Assembly (NCBI RefSeq): GCF_007859765.1
Contig: NZ_SIHJ01000001.1
Coordinates: 1,818,067 to 1,882,066 of the forward strand
DNA: 64,000 nucleotides
Direction of reading: 5' to 3'
From: Posidoniimonas corsicana
GTDB lineage: Bacteria > Planctomycetota > Planctomycetia > Pirellulales > Lacipirellulaceae
Part shown: positions 54,926 through 63,323 of the stretch, piece after piece
How positions within the stretch are numbered: the stretch's first letter is position 1
How the letters are laid out: every line of letters starts with the position of its first letter
Position numbers and translations under genes: made by a program
The notes under the pieces: generated by a model
What the model saw: the letters and a program-made list of their open reading frames with translations, nothing else
Told to the model about the DNA's origin: nothing
The model's database searches: none

Positions 54926-55828
54926 ATGCAGCGCAAGACCGCCGATCAGTTTGACCAACGCGTGCTGGACCTTTACGACGACTACGCGCACGGCCGTATG
55001 TCGCGCCGCGACTACGTGCGGCAGCTCGGCGCGTTCGCGGTGGGTGGCCTCACGGTCGAGGCGTTGCTCGCCAGCCTCTCACCCAACTACGCGCTCGCCG
55101 AGCAGGTGAAGCCCGACGACCCGCGCATCAAGACCGAAACCATCACCTATAAATCGCCCAAGGGCGCCGGCGAGATGAAGGGCCTGCTCGCCCGGCCCGC
55201 CGAGGGCGACAAGTTCCCCGCGGTGCTGGTGATCCACGAGAACCGCGGCCTCAACCCGTACGTCGCGGATGTCGCCCGCCGGCTGGCGACCGACGGCTTT
55301 CTCGCCCTCGCGCCCGACGCGCTCACACCGCTGGGCGGCTACCCGGGCACGGATGACGAGGGCCGTGCGATGCAGTCCAAACGCGACCGCGGCGAGATGA
55401 CGCAGGACTTCATCGCCGGCGCCAAGTGGCTCGACGAGCACGAGCTGTCGACTGGCAAGGTCGGCGCCGTGGGGTTCTGCTTCGGCGGCGGCGTGGTCTA
55501 TCAGATCGCCGTCCAGGGGGGCGAACTGCTGGACGCGGGCGTGCCGTTCTATGGGCGGCAGCCCGACCTGGCGGACGTGTCGAAGATTAAGGCGCCGCTG
55601 CTGATCAACAACGCCGGGCGGGACCGCCGCATCCTGGAGGGGGCCCCCGCCTTTGAGGCCGAGATGAAGAAGCAGGGCAAGCCGTTCGAGGCTTTCGTCT
55701 ACGAGGGCGTCAACCACGGCTTCCACAACGACACCACTCCCCGCTACGACGATGCCGCCGCCAAATTAGCGTGGGACCGCACGGTGAAGTTCTTCAAGAA
55801 GAACCTCGCGGCGCCCGCAACCAGCTAG
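54926..55828 (+). CDS. Dienelactone hydrolase-family protein
   Basis: A 300-residue alpha/beta hydrolase. A basic N-terminus with a hydrophobic stretch ([26 protein letters not shown], residues about 26-51) may be a Tat or membrane anchor. The hydrolase has the nucleophile Cys in GFCFGGG, an acid Asp in AGRDRRI, and His in NHGFHND. Members cleave dienelactones or other esters. It follows the cysteine desulfurase by 37 bp but is not overlapped, so membership of the operon is uncertain. A 14-bp perfect stem at 55870-55902 ends it. Confidence 0.88.
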   Translation: MQRKTADQFDQRVLDLYDDYAHGRMSRRDYVRQLGAFAVGGLTVEALLASLSPNYALAEQVKPDDPRIKTETITYKSPKGAGEMKGLLARPAEGDKFPAVLVIHENRGLNPYVADVARRLATDGFLALAPDALTPLGGYPGTDDEGRAMQSKRDRGEMTQDFIAGAKWLDEHELSTGKVGAVGFCFGGGVVYQIAVQGGELLDAGVPFYGRQPDLADVSKIKAPLLINNAGRDRRILEGAPAFEAEMKKQGKPFEAFVYEGVNHGFHNDTTPRYDDAAAKLAWDRTVKFFKKNLAAPATS

Positions 55829-55869
55829 CGGGAACCGCGCCCTCACTATTACCGCCGCCGTAACCAAGA

Positions 55870-55902
55870 ACGGGGCGGGAGCGCCCTGCGCTCCCGCCCC
55901 GT
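55870..55902. terminator. Bidirectional hairpin terminator
   Basis: A perfect 14-bp inverted repeat (arms 55870-55883 and 55889-55902, loop 5 bases) lies between the convergent dienelactone hydrolase and a small secreted-protein gene. The T-run is weak, so termination may be Rho-assisted. Confidence 0.7.
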
Positions 55903-55961
55903 GTCAGTTCCCCACCGCATGCTCAGTGCTCGGCGCCGGCAAGGGCGGCGTCGCGACTCTC

Positions 55962-56192
55962 TTAAAAGCTAAACAGCTGGTTGTAGCCGACGGCCGTGCG
56001 GGCCTGGGCGCGGCGGTAGCGGTACTCGTACCCGGGCGAGGAGTACGGCCGCGAGAAGCTCGTTGATTGGGAGTAGTAGCCGCGCGACTGGTGACCCCGA
56101 TGGCGGCCCCAAGCCTGGCTCTCTGACGGCGTCAGGGCGAAAGAGGCGACAACGGCGGTGAGCATGAGGACGCGGCAGGTGCGGGAGGTCAT
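55962..56192 (-). CDS. Small secreted protein
   Basis: A 76-residue protein. Signal peptide TCRVLMLTAVVASFALTPSESQAWG is followed by a short Arg/Tyr/Ser-rich mature part (GRHRGHQSRGYYSQSTSFSRPYSSPGYEYRYRR). The frame extends upstream to 56795, but only the start at 56192 gives an export signal. No function is recognised; it may be a cell-surface or matrix protein. Confidence 0.6.
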   Translation of the reverse strand: MTSRTCRVLMLTAVVASFALTPSESQAWGRHRGHQSRGYYSQSTSFSRPYSSPGYEYRYRRAQARTAVGYNQLFSF

Positions 56193-56601
56193 GAAGGATG
56201 GCCTTTCACGGAGAGGAGAGCGGCGGGCAGCGGCGCCCGACTGGGACATCTTCAGTCTCATCAGGTGGGCCGTCAGGGTCAACCTTGCGGATTGGGCTTG
56301 CGGTCCGGTCGTAGCGGTTACAAGGCGGCCGCTGCGGAAGTATGTGCGAGATTGGGGGTAACCCGGTTTATCCTGCTGCGGTGATACGCCATGTCCGCGG
56401 CCGGCGGGGGTGGGCTTTCGGTTAACACTTGAAGAAGACGACAGAGGTCGTGGGTGATTTCGGAACACCGAGCCGGGGTCGCTTGCTGGGGCGGGGACAG
56501 GGTCGAGCACGCCTGCAATGGACGCAGGGCGGCGGCCCGCAGCGATTGCGCCACGCCAGTTGGAGCGGGCGGAAGTAACCAACGGATTGGAGGGTGGATA
56601 C

Positions 56602-58038
56602 GTGTTGAGTGATCCTACTGCACGCCGGCTCTTGGGCCGGCTACTGATGGCGGCGGCGGTTGCCGGGCTGGCCGGTCCCCGGCCTGCTGACGCGGCGGGC
56701 GCCGCGGATCCTGCGGAGTTGGCTCGCGAGATCGCCGCGCTCAAGCAGCGGCTGGAGAGCCTGGAGAACGGCGAGTTGCTGCTGGCCAACCACAACTCCG
56801 GCCCGGCCGCCTGCGAAGATCTTGGCTGCTCCGCCGGGTGTGACGGTGGGTGCGGTGATCTCTGTGGGGACGGCTGCGGCGACCTTTGCGGCGACGCACT
56901 CTACGGGGGCTGCTGCGACTGCTCCGAGTGCGCCGGCTACGACGATGGCTACTACGTGCGGACGCGCGACGGCGCCTTCTCCGTGCGGCTCAACGGCGCC
57001 CTGCAGACCGGCTACTTCGGCAACTGGCGTCACGACCCGCCCGCCGGCGAGGACCCGTTTGAGGGCGGGTTCGTCATGCGTCGCAGCACGCTGGTAGTGT
57101 CGGGCACGGCCTTCAGCCCCAGCCTCAACTACTTCGTGGTGCTGCAGCCGATTAACTCGGGCGGCAGCGATCAGCTGGAGGAGGCGAAGGTCTACTACGG
57201 GTTTGAGAACGGCGCGCTGATCCAGGTCGGCCGGTTCCGGGACCCGTCGTTCCTCAGGGAGCTCGACGTGCCGCTGACCAACATCCTGGGGGTCGACCGG
57301 TCGTACGTGCACACGATCTTCAGCACCGGCATCCTCGAGGGCATCGCGCTCAACCAGCAGACCGACATGCTGCGGACCTTCTTCATCGTCCATGATGGCC
57401 GGGGGTCGGGCGGCCCGGGACGGGGCGCCGACTTCACCACCGACAACTCCGACATCGCGTTGTCCGGCTCGGTCGACATCAAGCTGTTCGGCGAGTGGGC
57501 GCAGTACGGCGATTTCACGTCGTGGTGCGACGAGGAGTGGGCCATGTTCATCGGCGCCGGCGCCTACTGGGAACGAGGGGAGACCGGCGACGATGTCCCC
57601 GCCAACAACCTGGAGAACCTCACCGGCTGGACGATCGACTGGACGCTGGAGGGGCACGGCGTTAACGCGTTCGTCTCGGCGGTCGGCCGGCACGGCGACA
57701 ACCCTACCCAGCCGCTGGACCAGTTCGGCTTCCTTGCCCAGGGCGGCGTGCACGTCGTCCCCGACGCGTTCGAGCTGTTCACCCGGTACGAGTACATCGA
57801 CTTCGATGGCCTGACCGACGTGGGCGGCGCCGCGGTCCCGGTGAGCGACAGCTCGCTGTCGATGCTGAGCGTCGGCTTCAACCGGTACTACCACCGCCAG
57901 GGCGCCAAGATCACCTGCGAGGTGATGCACGCGTTCGACACGGTGCCGGTCGCCGATCCGTTTATCGGCTGGCTGGCCGACTCGCCGGGCCAGGACGGCC
58001 AGACCGTATTCCGTTCGCAGCTGCAACTTGCTTTCTAG
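56602..58038 (+). CDS. OprP/phosphate-selective-type porin
   Basis: A 478-residue porin. The N-terminus has a signal peptide (LMAAAVAGLAGPRPADAAGA), then a heptad-like AELAREIAALKQRLESLENGELLLAN coiled coil (about residues 38-63) and a Cys/Gly-rich segment (CSAGCDGGCGDLCGDGC). A barrel follows, with GAFSVRLNGALQTGYF and AKVYYGFENGALIQVGRFRDP typical of porin O/P, and an aromatic last residue (QLQLAF). GTG at 56602 is supported by GGAGGG 8-13 bases upstream. It probably gates anions or sugars across the outer membrane. Confidence 0.83.
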   Translation: MLSDPTARRLLGRLLMAAAVAGLAGPRPADAAGAADPAELAREIAALKQRLESLENGELLLANHNSGPAACEDLGCSAGCDGGCGDLCGDGCGDLCGDALYGGCCDCSECAGYDDGYYVRTRDGAFSVRLNGALQTGYFGNWRHDPPAGEDPFEGGFVMRRSTLVVSGTAFSPSLNYFVVLQPINSGGSDQLEEAKVYYGFENGALIQVGRFRDPSFLRELDVPLTNILGVDRSYVHTIFSTGILEGIALNQQTDMLRTFFIVHDGRGSGGPGRGADFTTDNSDIALSGSVDIKLFGEWAQYGDFTSWCDEEWAMFIGAGAYWERGETGDDVPANNLENLTGWTIDWTLEGHGVNAFVSAVGRHGDNPTQPLDQFGFLAQGGVHVVPDAFELFTRYEYIDFDGLTDVGGAAVPVSDSSLSMLSVGFNRYYHRQGAKITCEVMHAFDTVPVADPFIGWLADSPGQDGQTVFRSQLQLAF

Positions 58039-58086
58039 CCGCAACGCCCTGGGGGATGCGCCGCCGGCTTGCCGGGCGTAAACGCA

Positions 58087-58116
58087 GAAGGCTCCGCCGT
58101 GGGTGGCGGAGCCTTC
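58087..58116. terminator. Bidirectional terminator hairpin
   Basis: A 12-bp perfect stem (GAAGGCTCCGCC / GGCGGAGCCTTC, loop 6 bases) lies between the convergent porin and di-haem peroxidase genes. No long T-run is seen. Confidence 0.7.
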
Positions 58117-58153
58117 GTGCGTTAGCCGGTTCTGGGTTCGACCCGGGCCGTGG

Positions 58154-59275
58154 TCAGCCACCTGAGGCCAGCTTGTCCTCCTCCTCCGGGAGCGGCTGGT
58201 ACTCGGGGATCTCAACCTTCGGCGTCGAGCCGGTAAGCGCCTTGAGGAAGGCCACCAGGTCGGACTTCTGGGACTCCGTCAGGTTGAGCGGCTTGACTAG
58301 GTCGGACTTGCCGGGCTTGTCGCCGCCTCCCTTGTTGTAGAACTCGACTACCTCCTCGAGCGTGGCGAGCGAGCCGTCGTGCATGTAGGGCGCCGTCTGG
58401 GCGATGTTCCGCAGGGTGGGCGTCTTGAAGGCGCCGCGGTCCTTCTCGTCTTTGGTGACCTCAAAGCGGCCGAGGTCCTCGGCCAGCGGGCCCTCCTGCG
58501 CGACCCCCAGGTTGTGGAACTTGTTGTCGGTGAAGTTCTTCCCGCTGTGGCACGCGGTGCAGGAAGCCTTGGTGACGTAGACAATCAGGCCCCGCTTCTC
58601 CTGGTCCGTGAGGGCCGACGCGTCGCCGCCGACATACTCGTCGAACTTCGAGTCCCGGCTGACAACGGTCCGCTCGAAGGCGGCGATCGCGCGTCCAATG
58701 TTCTCGAGCGTCGCGGCCTCGCCGAATACCTCTTCGAACTTGCCCTTGTACTCAGGCGCCAGCTTCACGCGGCGGGTGACTTCTTCGGGGCTGGGCATGT
58801 TCATTTCGGCGCCCGACATGATCGGGCCGGTGGCCTGCTCTTCAAGCCCGTGGGCGCGACCGTCCCAGAACTGCGGTCCGTTGAAGGCCGTGTTGATCAC
58901 GGTTGGGGAGTGGCGCCCCAGCTCTAGTCCCCCGAAGCCCAGCGAGCGGGGCCGCGGGTCGGCCCAGCCGTGGTCCGGGTGATGGCAGGTGGCGCAGCTC
59001 ATCGAGTTGTCCATCGACAGGCGGTTGTCGAAGTACAGGTGACGCCCCAAGTCGATCTTCTCGGGAGTGAGCGGGTTGTCGGCGGCGACGGGAGTCTCTG
59101 GCAGCAGGCCGAGCTCGCCGGGCAGCCACGACGACGCCATGCCGTCGAGGTCCTGGATCGAGATGCCCAGGTCCTCGTGCTCGGCGGCCAGCGGTGGCTC
59201 GTTGGCGGGCAGGGTCGCCGCGGTCAGCGCGGCGACGCAGATGGTTAGCGACGCGATTCGTGAGTTGTAGGTCAC
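58154..59275 (-). CDS. Di-haem cytochrome c peroxidase (MauG/CcpA family)
   Basis: A 373-residue exported di-haem protein. Signal peptide SRIASLTICVAALTAATLPANE. Two CXXCH motifs: CATCH (94-98) and CTACH (239-243). The FWDGRAHGLEEQATGP segment (137-151) is family typical. It may reduce hydrogen peroxide with electrons from small cytochromes or cupredoxins; both types are encoded in the same operon. GTG at 59275 is preceded by AAAGGGG; the frame runs upstream without sense to 59425. Confidence 0.92.
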   Translation of the reverse strand: MTYNSRIASLTICVAALTAATLPANEPPLAAEHEDLGISIQDLDGMASSWLPGELGLLPETPVAADNPLTPEKIDLGRHLYFDNRLSMDNSMSCATCHHPDHGWADPRPRSLGFGGLELGRHSPTVINTAFNGPQFWDGRAHGLEEQATGPIMSGAEMNMPSPEEVTRRVKLAPEYKGKFEEVFGEAATLENIGRAIAAFERTVVSRDSKFDEYVGGDASALTDQEKRGLIVYVTKASCTACHSGKNFTDNKFHNLGVAQEGPLAEDLGRFEVTKDEKDRGAFKTPTLRNIAQTAPYMHDGSLATLEEVVEFYNKGGGDKPGKSDLVKPLNLTESQKSDLVAFLKALTGSTPKVEIPEYQPLPEEEDKLASGG

Positions 59276-59331
59276 GGTGTTCCCCTTTAGAGAGTAGTTG
59301 AGACCGTCCGCCCCGTGGCGGCGGCTCGGGG

Positions 59332-59946
59332 TCAGGAGTTGTCTTCCAGCGTGATGTCGCACTCCGCGACCCCGCCGGTTACTGTCACTGATGACACCTC
59401 GGTCACGCCCAACGCGGGGTTCCACGCCTTAACCGTGTATTCGCCGTCGGGCAGGTCGGCAACCTTGTAGCCCTTGCCGACCTCGGTCTCGGCGTAGTGG
59501 CCGCTGGGGGTCACGATGATTACCGCGTGCATGTGCCGGTGGATTGAGCAGAACAGGTCGATGACGCCGGCCTTCTCGAAGGTCACCGAGCGGCTCTGCC
59601 CGGTGGGGTAGATGCCGAGCTTGAACTGCTTGGTCGGCGACATCGAGAACACGTTGTGCGCGACGTTGTCGTCGTTGGGCATGTCGATCGTCTGGCCCTC
59701 GGTCACGATCAGCAGCTGCGGGACAAACTGGATCCCCTTCTGGCTGACCACTGCGTTGGCGGGCGGTGTGGCCGGCGCGGGGGCGCCCTCCACCCAGACC
59801 ACCACGCGGCTGTTCTCGCCGTCTTGTGCGGGGCCCGCTACGGTTCCGGTGATCTCGCCGGAAACCGCAGTCGCTGCGGGCACTACCACGGCGAGGGCAC
59901 AGAGGCAGATTAGTCGAGGCAGATTGACGGTGGTCGTGCGGTGCAT
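59332..59946 (-). CDS. Plastocyanin/methylamine-utilisation-like cupredoxin protein
   Basis: A 204-residue exported protein. After a signal peptide (RLICLCALAVVVPAATAVSG) a beta-sandwich contains NVAHNVFSMS and the Cys-His-rich CSIHRHMHAVI segment, consistent with a type-1 copper site (His, Cys, His, Met). The C-terminus is a carboxypeptidase-regulatory-type strand (LPDGEYTVKAWNP). It is a likely electron partner of the di-haem peroxidase 56 bp downstream. Start 59946 gives a good signal peptide; the frame opens at 59988. Confidence 0.83.
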   Translation of the reverse strand: MHRTTTVNLPRLICLCALAVVVPAATAVSGEITGTVAGPAQDGENSRVVVWVEGAPAPATPPANAVVSQKGIQFVPQLLIVTEGQTIDMPNDDNVAHNVFSMSPTKQFKLGIYPTGQSRSVTFEKAGVIDLFCSIHRHMHAVIIVTPSGHYAETEVGKGYKVADLPDGEYTVKAWNPALGVTEVSSVTVTGGVAECDITLEDNS

Positions 59947-59997
59947 AGCGATGATGGGGGCAGGCGCCTGGAGTTGGGGGAGAATCATCTAATTGGG

Positions 59998-60396
59998 CTA
60001 TTCGCGGTGGGCCTTGTGGCACGCGCCGCAGTTGACGGCTTTGCGGAGTCGCTTGGCGTAGCCCTCCTTGTCGTCGACCGCGTCTTCCGCGGCGGCGACC
60101 AACGCTTTGACGCGTTTGTCCCAGTCCGCCTGATGGCCGATGCTTGGCGAAGTTCCCTCGAGCCGTTGGAAGAGCTCCAGGAGCTCACGCCGGCCCTCGA
60201 CAGGCTCCTCGCCTTTGGCGACGCGCTTCGCGAGCCCGGAGGTCATCCCCTCCTGCATCACCTCGGCGATCACTTCGTCGGAAGACGGGTCCGCGGCGGC
60301 GTTGGATGGGCCGGCCGGCGCCTTAGCCGATGGGGGCGCGGCGAGCAGCAGCGAGAGTCCCAACAGCAGACTGGAAACAAGCGGGTAGTGGATCAC
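59998..60396 (-). CDS. Small exported c-type cytochrome
   Basis: A 132-residue protein with signal peptide YPLVSSLLLGLSLLLAAPPSAKA. A single haem motif CGACH is at the C-terminus (KAVNCGACHKAHRE), preceded by helical segments like cytochrome c' or cytochrome b562-type bundles. GTG at 60396 overlaps the chemoreceptor stop (GTGA), so the two genes are translationally coupled. It probably shuttles electrons within this operon or senses a ligand for the receptor. Confidence 0.87.
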   Translation of the reverse strand: MIHYPLVSSLLLGLSLLLAAPPSAKAPAGPSNAAADPSSDEVIAEVMQEGMTSGLAKRVAKGEEPVEGRRELLELFQRLEGTSPSIGHQADWDKRVKALVAAAEDAVDDKEGYAKRLRKAVNCGACHKAHRE

Positions 60397-62228
60397 GTTG
60401 CGGTAGCCTCTTGGTTACGGCTCTGGTTGGTGTCGGAATCGGCGTCGGCGGAGTCGACCTGCCCGGCCGATCCGGCGTGCATCTTGTTGAGCAGGCAGTT
60501 GGTTTCGTCGGCGACCCGGCGGAGCGATTCGCTAGTCCGTTCAGCCAGGCTCGAGCAGTTGGTGATGCCGGCCTGGGTTTCGTTGATCATCGCGGAGATC
60601 TCGCGGGTCGCTTTCTGCGACCGTTCGGACAGGCGGGTCATCTCCTTGGCCACGGCGGAGAAGCCTGCGCCGAGCTCGCCGACTTGGGTAGCCTCGATGC
60701 CCGCGTTCAGTGAGACGATCCGCGCCTCGGCCGACAACTCGGACATGATGTCGACCACGCGGTCGATCTCGCTGGACATCTTGTGGGCGGCCATCAGCGA
60801 GCTGGACGACTCTTCCATCCGGCTCAGCAGCTCGTTCATCCGCTGCTCCACGACCGCGGCCACCTGACGCTGCTCTTCCGCCAGCTCCTGCTCGCGCTGC
60901 TGCTGGTGCTGGGCTTGTTGGGCCCGCTGCTCGGCGGCCTGCAGTTGCTGCTGACGCAACGCTTCTTGCTGCCGCTTCTCCGTCTCGGTCTGGGCATCAC
61001 GCTGGCGCTGCAGCTCTCTCTCCTGCTCCGCCTTGTGTTCGATCGCCGCCAGCCGCTCGGCCTCAAGCTGCTTCTCGCGTTCCGACGCAAGCCGCACCTC
61101 CTCCAGCGTGTGCGACAGGGCTTCAATCGCGGAGTTGGCGGCCCGGGCGATGCGGCCGAACTCGTCATCGCCCTTGAACGCCAGCCGCTGCGTGTAGTCG
61201 CCATCGGCGACCCGTTCGAGCAGTCCGACGGTGGCCTTCACGCGTCGGCTGACCCCTCGCACGATGAGTACTATCAGCAGCCCGCCGCCGAACACCGTGA
61301 GCGCCACCAGCACCGCCAGGGCGCCGTACATCTGATCCCGCGACGCGTACAGCTCCTTGCGCGGCAGCAGTGAGATCAGCGAAAGGCGTGCGTCGCTCGT
61401 TGCGATCGGGAAGGTGAGCTCGTGGGACTGGGCGTTCAGTTGCCCGGACTCTGGCAGCCGCAGCGTAGACCGCTGAGCCCGGCCGGCGGTCGACTCAACT
61501 AGCGTGGCGCCGGTCTCCGCCCGGTCGGCCTCAGGTGATTCTTCGGCGAATCTGTCCGCCAACCACAGGGCGAAGGTCTCGCCGTCCGCCTCGGGCAGCG
61601 TAGAGGCAATGAGCTCATCGCCGTAAACGACCGCCATGTCCCGCAGCGTGAGGGCTTTGAGCTCGCCGGCGAAGGCGCTGGTCACGGCGTAGCCGGCCAG
61701 CATGCAACCCTTTGACGCGCCCGCCACCTCGATCGGGTAGGCGCACGTGACGTGCGGCGTGCCGTCAATGTCCCACACGCCCACGACGGCTTCGCCGTCG
61801 ATGGCGTGGGTGACCAGCGGGTTGTCGGTCAGGTCGTCACCCTCGGCGAACGCGTCGTCCGTGCGGGCCAGCAGCACGCCCTTCTTGTTGGCGTAGAGCA
61901 CCACGTCCGCCTCGAGCACCATCTGGAGTTCGGTGACCGAGTGGAGCAGGGTGGCGTGGTCGATGCCGCGCATGGTCAGCAGCGACTTTGTTTCGGGCGA
62001 GTCGACCAGTGACTCGAGGCCGGTCGCCAGCCTCCGCTGACGGCTGCGGAAATACTCGCTGCTCACCTGGGCGGTGCGCTGGTAGTCGCGGCGCTGGTCC
62101 GCCTCGACCGCGCGGTTGGCGATCACGCCCACCAGGGCGACCGTGGCGGCGCTCATCAGCAGGATCACCAGCAGCAGCGAGGCAATCAGCCGCTGCCCTA
62201 TCGACTTTTGGATGCGGATTTTGATCAT
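60393..62228 (-). CDS. Methyl-accepting chemotaxis-type receptor
   Basis: A 611-residue receptor. A membrane helix near residues 14-36 precedes a periplasmic dCache-like domain (about 40-290); a second helix is near 295-320 (ALAVLVALTVFGGGLLIVLIV). A HAMP segment (VKATVGLLERVADGDYTQRL) and a Glu/Gln-rich coiled coil (about 400-480) follow, then an MCP signalling domain with IVSLNAGIEATQVGELGAGFSAVAKEM. The stop overlaps the small cytochrome's start. ATG 62228 is used; the frame extends to 62402. It could sense redox state or a small ligand. Confidence 0.87.
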   Translation of the reverse strand: MIKIRIQKSIGQRLIASLLLVILLMSAATVALVGVIANRAVEADQRRDYQRTAQVSSEYFRSRQRRLATGLESLVDSPETKSLLTMRGIDHATLLHSVTELQMVLEADVVLYANKKGVLLARTDDAFAEGDDLTDNPLVTHAIDGEAVVGVWDIDGTPHVTCAYPIEVAGASKGCMLAGYAVTSAFAGELKALTLRDMAVVYGDELIASTLPEADGETFALWLADRFAEESPEADRAETGATLVESTAGRAQRSTLRLPESGQLNAQSHELTFPIATSDARLSLISLLPRKELYASRDQMYGALAVLVALTVFGGGLLIVLIVRGVSRRVKATVGLLERVADGDYTQRLAFKGDDEFGRIARAANSAIEALSHTLEEVRLASEREKQLEAERLAAIEHKAEQERELQRQRDAQTETEKRQQEALRQQQLQAAEQRAQQAQHQQQREQELAEEQRQVAAVVEQRMNELLSRMEESSSSLMAAHKMSSEIDRVVDIMSELSAEARIVSLNAGIEATQVGELGAGFSAVAKEMTRLSERSQKATREISAMINETQAGITNCSSLAERTSESLRRVADETNCLLNKMHAGSAGQVDSADADSDTNQSRNQEATAT

Positions 62229-62632
62229 GGCCGGCAACCGTAGCTTCGACGATTTGGCGCAGTCGGCGCATTTTTCGGAAACTACGATTAACGAACCGTC
62301 AGGAGGCTGGGAGCTGCGCGATCCGTTGCGACCGCTACCGCTGCCAGACGGTCGCTGCAAACAAAGGTCGGCCTTGCGCACCGTGGCGTCAGAAGTGGAC
62401 ATCCAAACGGGGGGCAGCGGCGGCGTTCGGAGGGGACGTGGTGCGAACTACCGCAAGTGTTAACTGCCGAGAGCCACGCAGGCGGGCCAATGCGTCGTCG
62501 CATCTCAGGTGGGCTTTGCGGTCGAAACAGGCCGCCTGTCGTGGTCCAATAAGAGTCCAGGCCGCGCCGAGCACGGCGACCGCAGTCAGATACATCGGGC
62601 GTTCGATTTCGCCCGTCTCGCAGCTCCCGCGA
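62229..62632. other. Divergent gap between chemoreceptor and mobB
   Basis: The 404-bp region should hold promoters for both genes. A minus-strand open frame with a hydrophobic start (62389-62652) crosses the mobB start; it has no family and I do not call it a gene. Confidence 0.5.
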
Positions 62633-63142
62633 ATGAACCGACTCCACATCATCGGCCGGAAGAATCACGGCAAGACAACGCTAGTGGTCGAGTTGATCGA
62701 CCAACTCACCCGGCGTGGTCTGCGGGTTGGCTCGATCAAGCACACGCACCACCGCCACGAATTGGATGTCCCCGGCAAGGATTCGCACCGGCACCGCACC
62801 GCCGGCGCGGCGGTGGTGGGGGTGTTGTCCAAGGGCCTCAGCGCGGTGTACCTGCCCAAGGTCGGCACGGATAGCGACGCCGATCCCTACGCGGCGCTGG
62901 CGGCGAGCTTCGCCGGTTGCGACTTGGTGCTCGTCGAGGGGGATTCTAAGACCACGGCGCCCAAGATCGAGGTCTGGCGGTCGGCGGTCGGCAGCCCGCC
63001 GCTGGCGGCGGAGGACCAACAGATCCTGGCGATCGTTACCGACGATACGACTCCACTTGACGCCCAAACTCTTCCGCGGAGCGATACGAAGCCACTAGTC
63101 GAGTGGGTGGTTGAGCATTTTGTCGACTCTGGACGCAGATAG
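62633..63142 (+). CDS. mobB: MobB-like molybdopterin-guanine-dinucleotide biosynthesis protein
   Basis: A 169-residue P-loop protein. Walker A GRKNHGKTT is near residue 8, followed by VGSIKHTHHRHELDVPGKDSHRHRTAGA, the standard MobB stretch. A GCDLVLVEGDSKT motif is also conserved. It helps attach GMP to the molybdenum cofactor. The ATG 62633 was chosen because it opens at HIIGRKNHG. It is divergent from the chemoreceptor, and no molybdoenzyme lies nearby. Confidence 0.92.
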   Translation: MNRLHIIGRKNHGKTTLVVELIDQLTRRGLRVGSIKHTHHRHELDVPGKDSHRHRTAGAAVVGVLSKGLSAVYLPKVGTDSDADPYAALAASFAGCDLVLVEGDSKTTAPKIEVWRSAVGSPPLAAEDQQILAIVTDDTTPLDAQTLPRSDTKPLVEWVVEHFVDSGRR

Positions 63143-63323
63143 GCGGAGAATTCGAATAAGCGCCGCTATTCAGGGAAGCCCCCCAAGTGGGCGCCATACG
63201 ACGACAGGGCGCGGTACAATCTGGGGACGTCGCCCGCTCATCGACGACATTCCGCGTGGCTGCTTCCGAGCCGGCGGGGCAGGGCACTTCAACTCGTCGG
63301 ACGCTCAGTCAAAGGGAACGGAT

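Noticed and set aside
56641..58215. 524-codon minus-strand frame opposite the porin
   Set aside because: Composition is Arg/Val/Gly/Ala rich without motifs; the porin on the plus strand has signal peptide, coiled coil and barrel features.
62389..62652. Small minus-strand frame with a hydrophobic start next to mobB
   Set aside because: It overlaps the mobB start region, has no clear ribosome-binding site or family, and Arg/Ala-rich content typical of chance frames in GC-rich DNA.
63215..63220. TACAAT as -10 box before the PSCyt1 gene
   Set aside because: No -35 element at a fitting distance; too weak to list as promoter.
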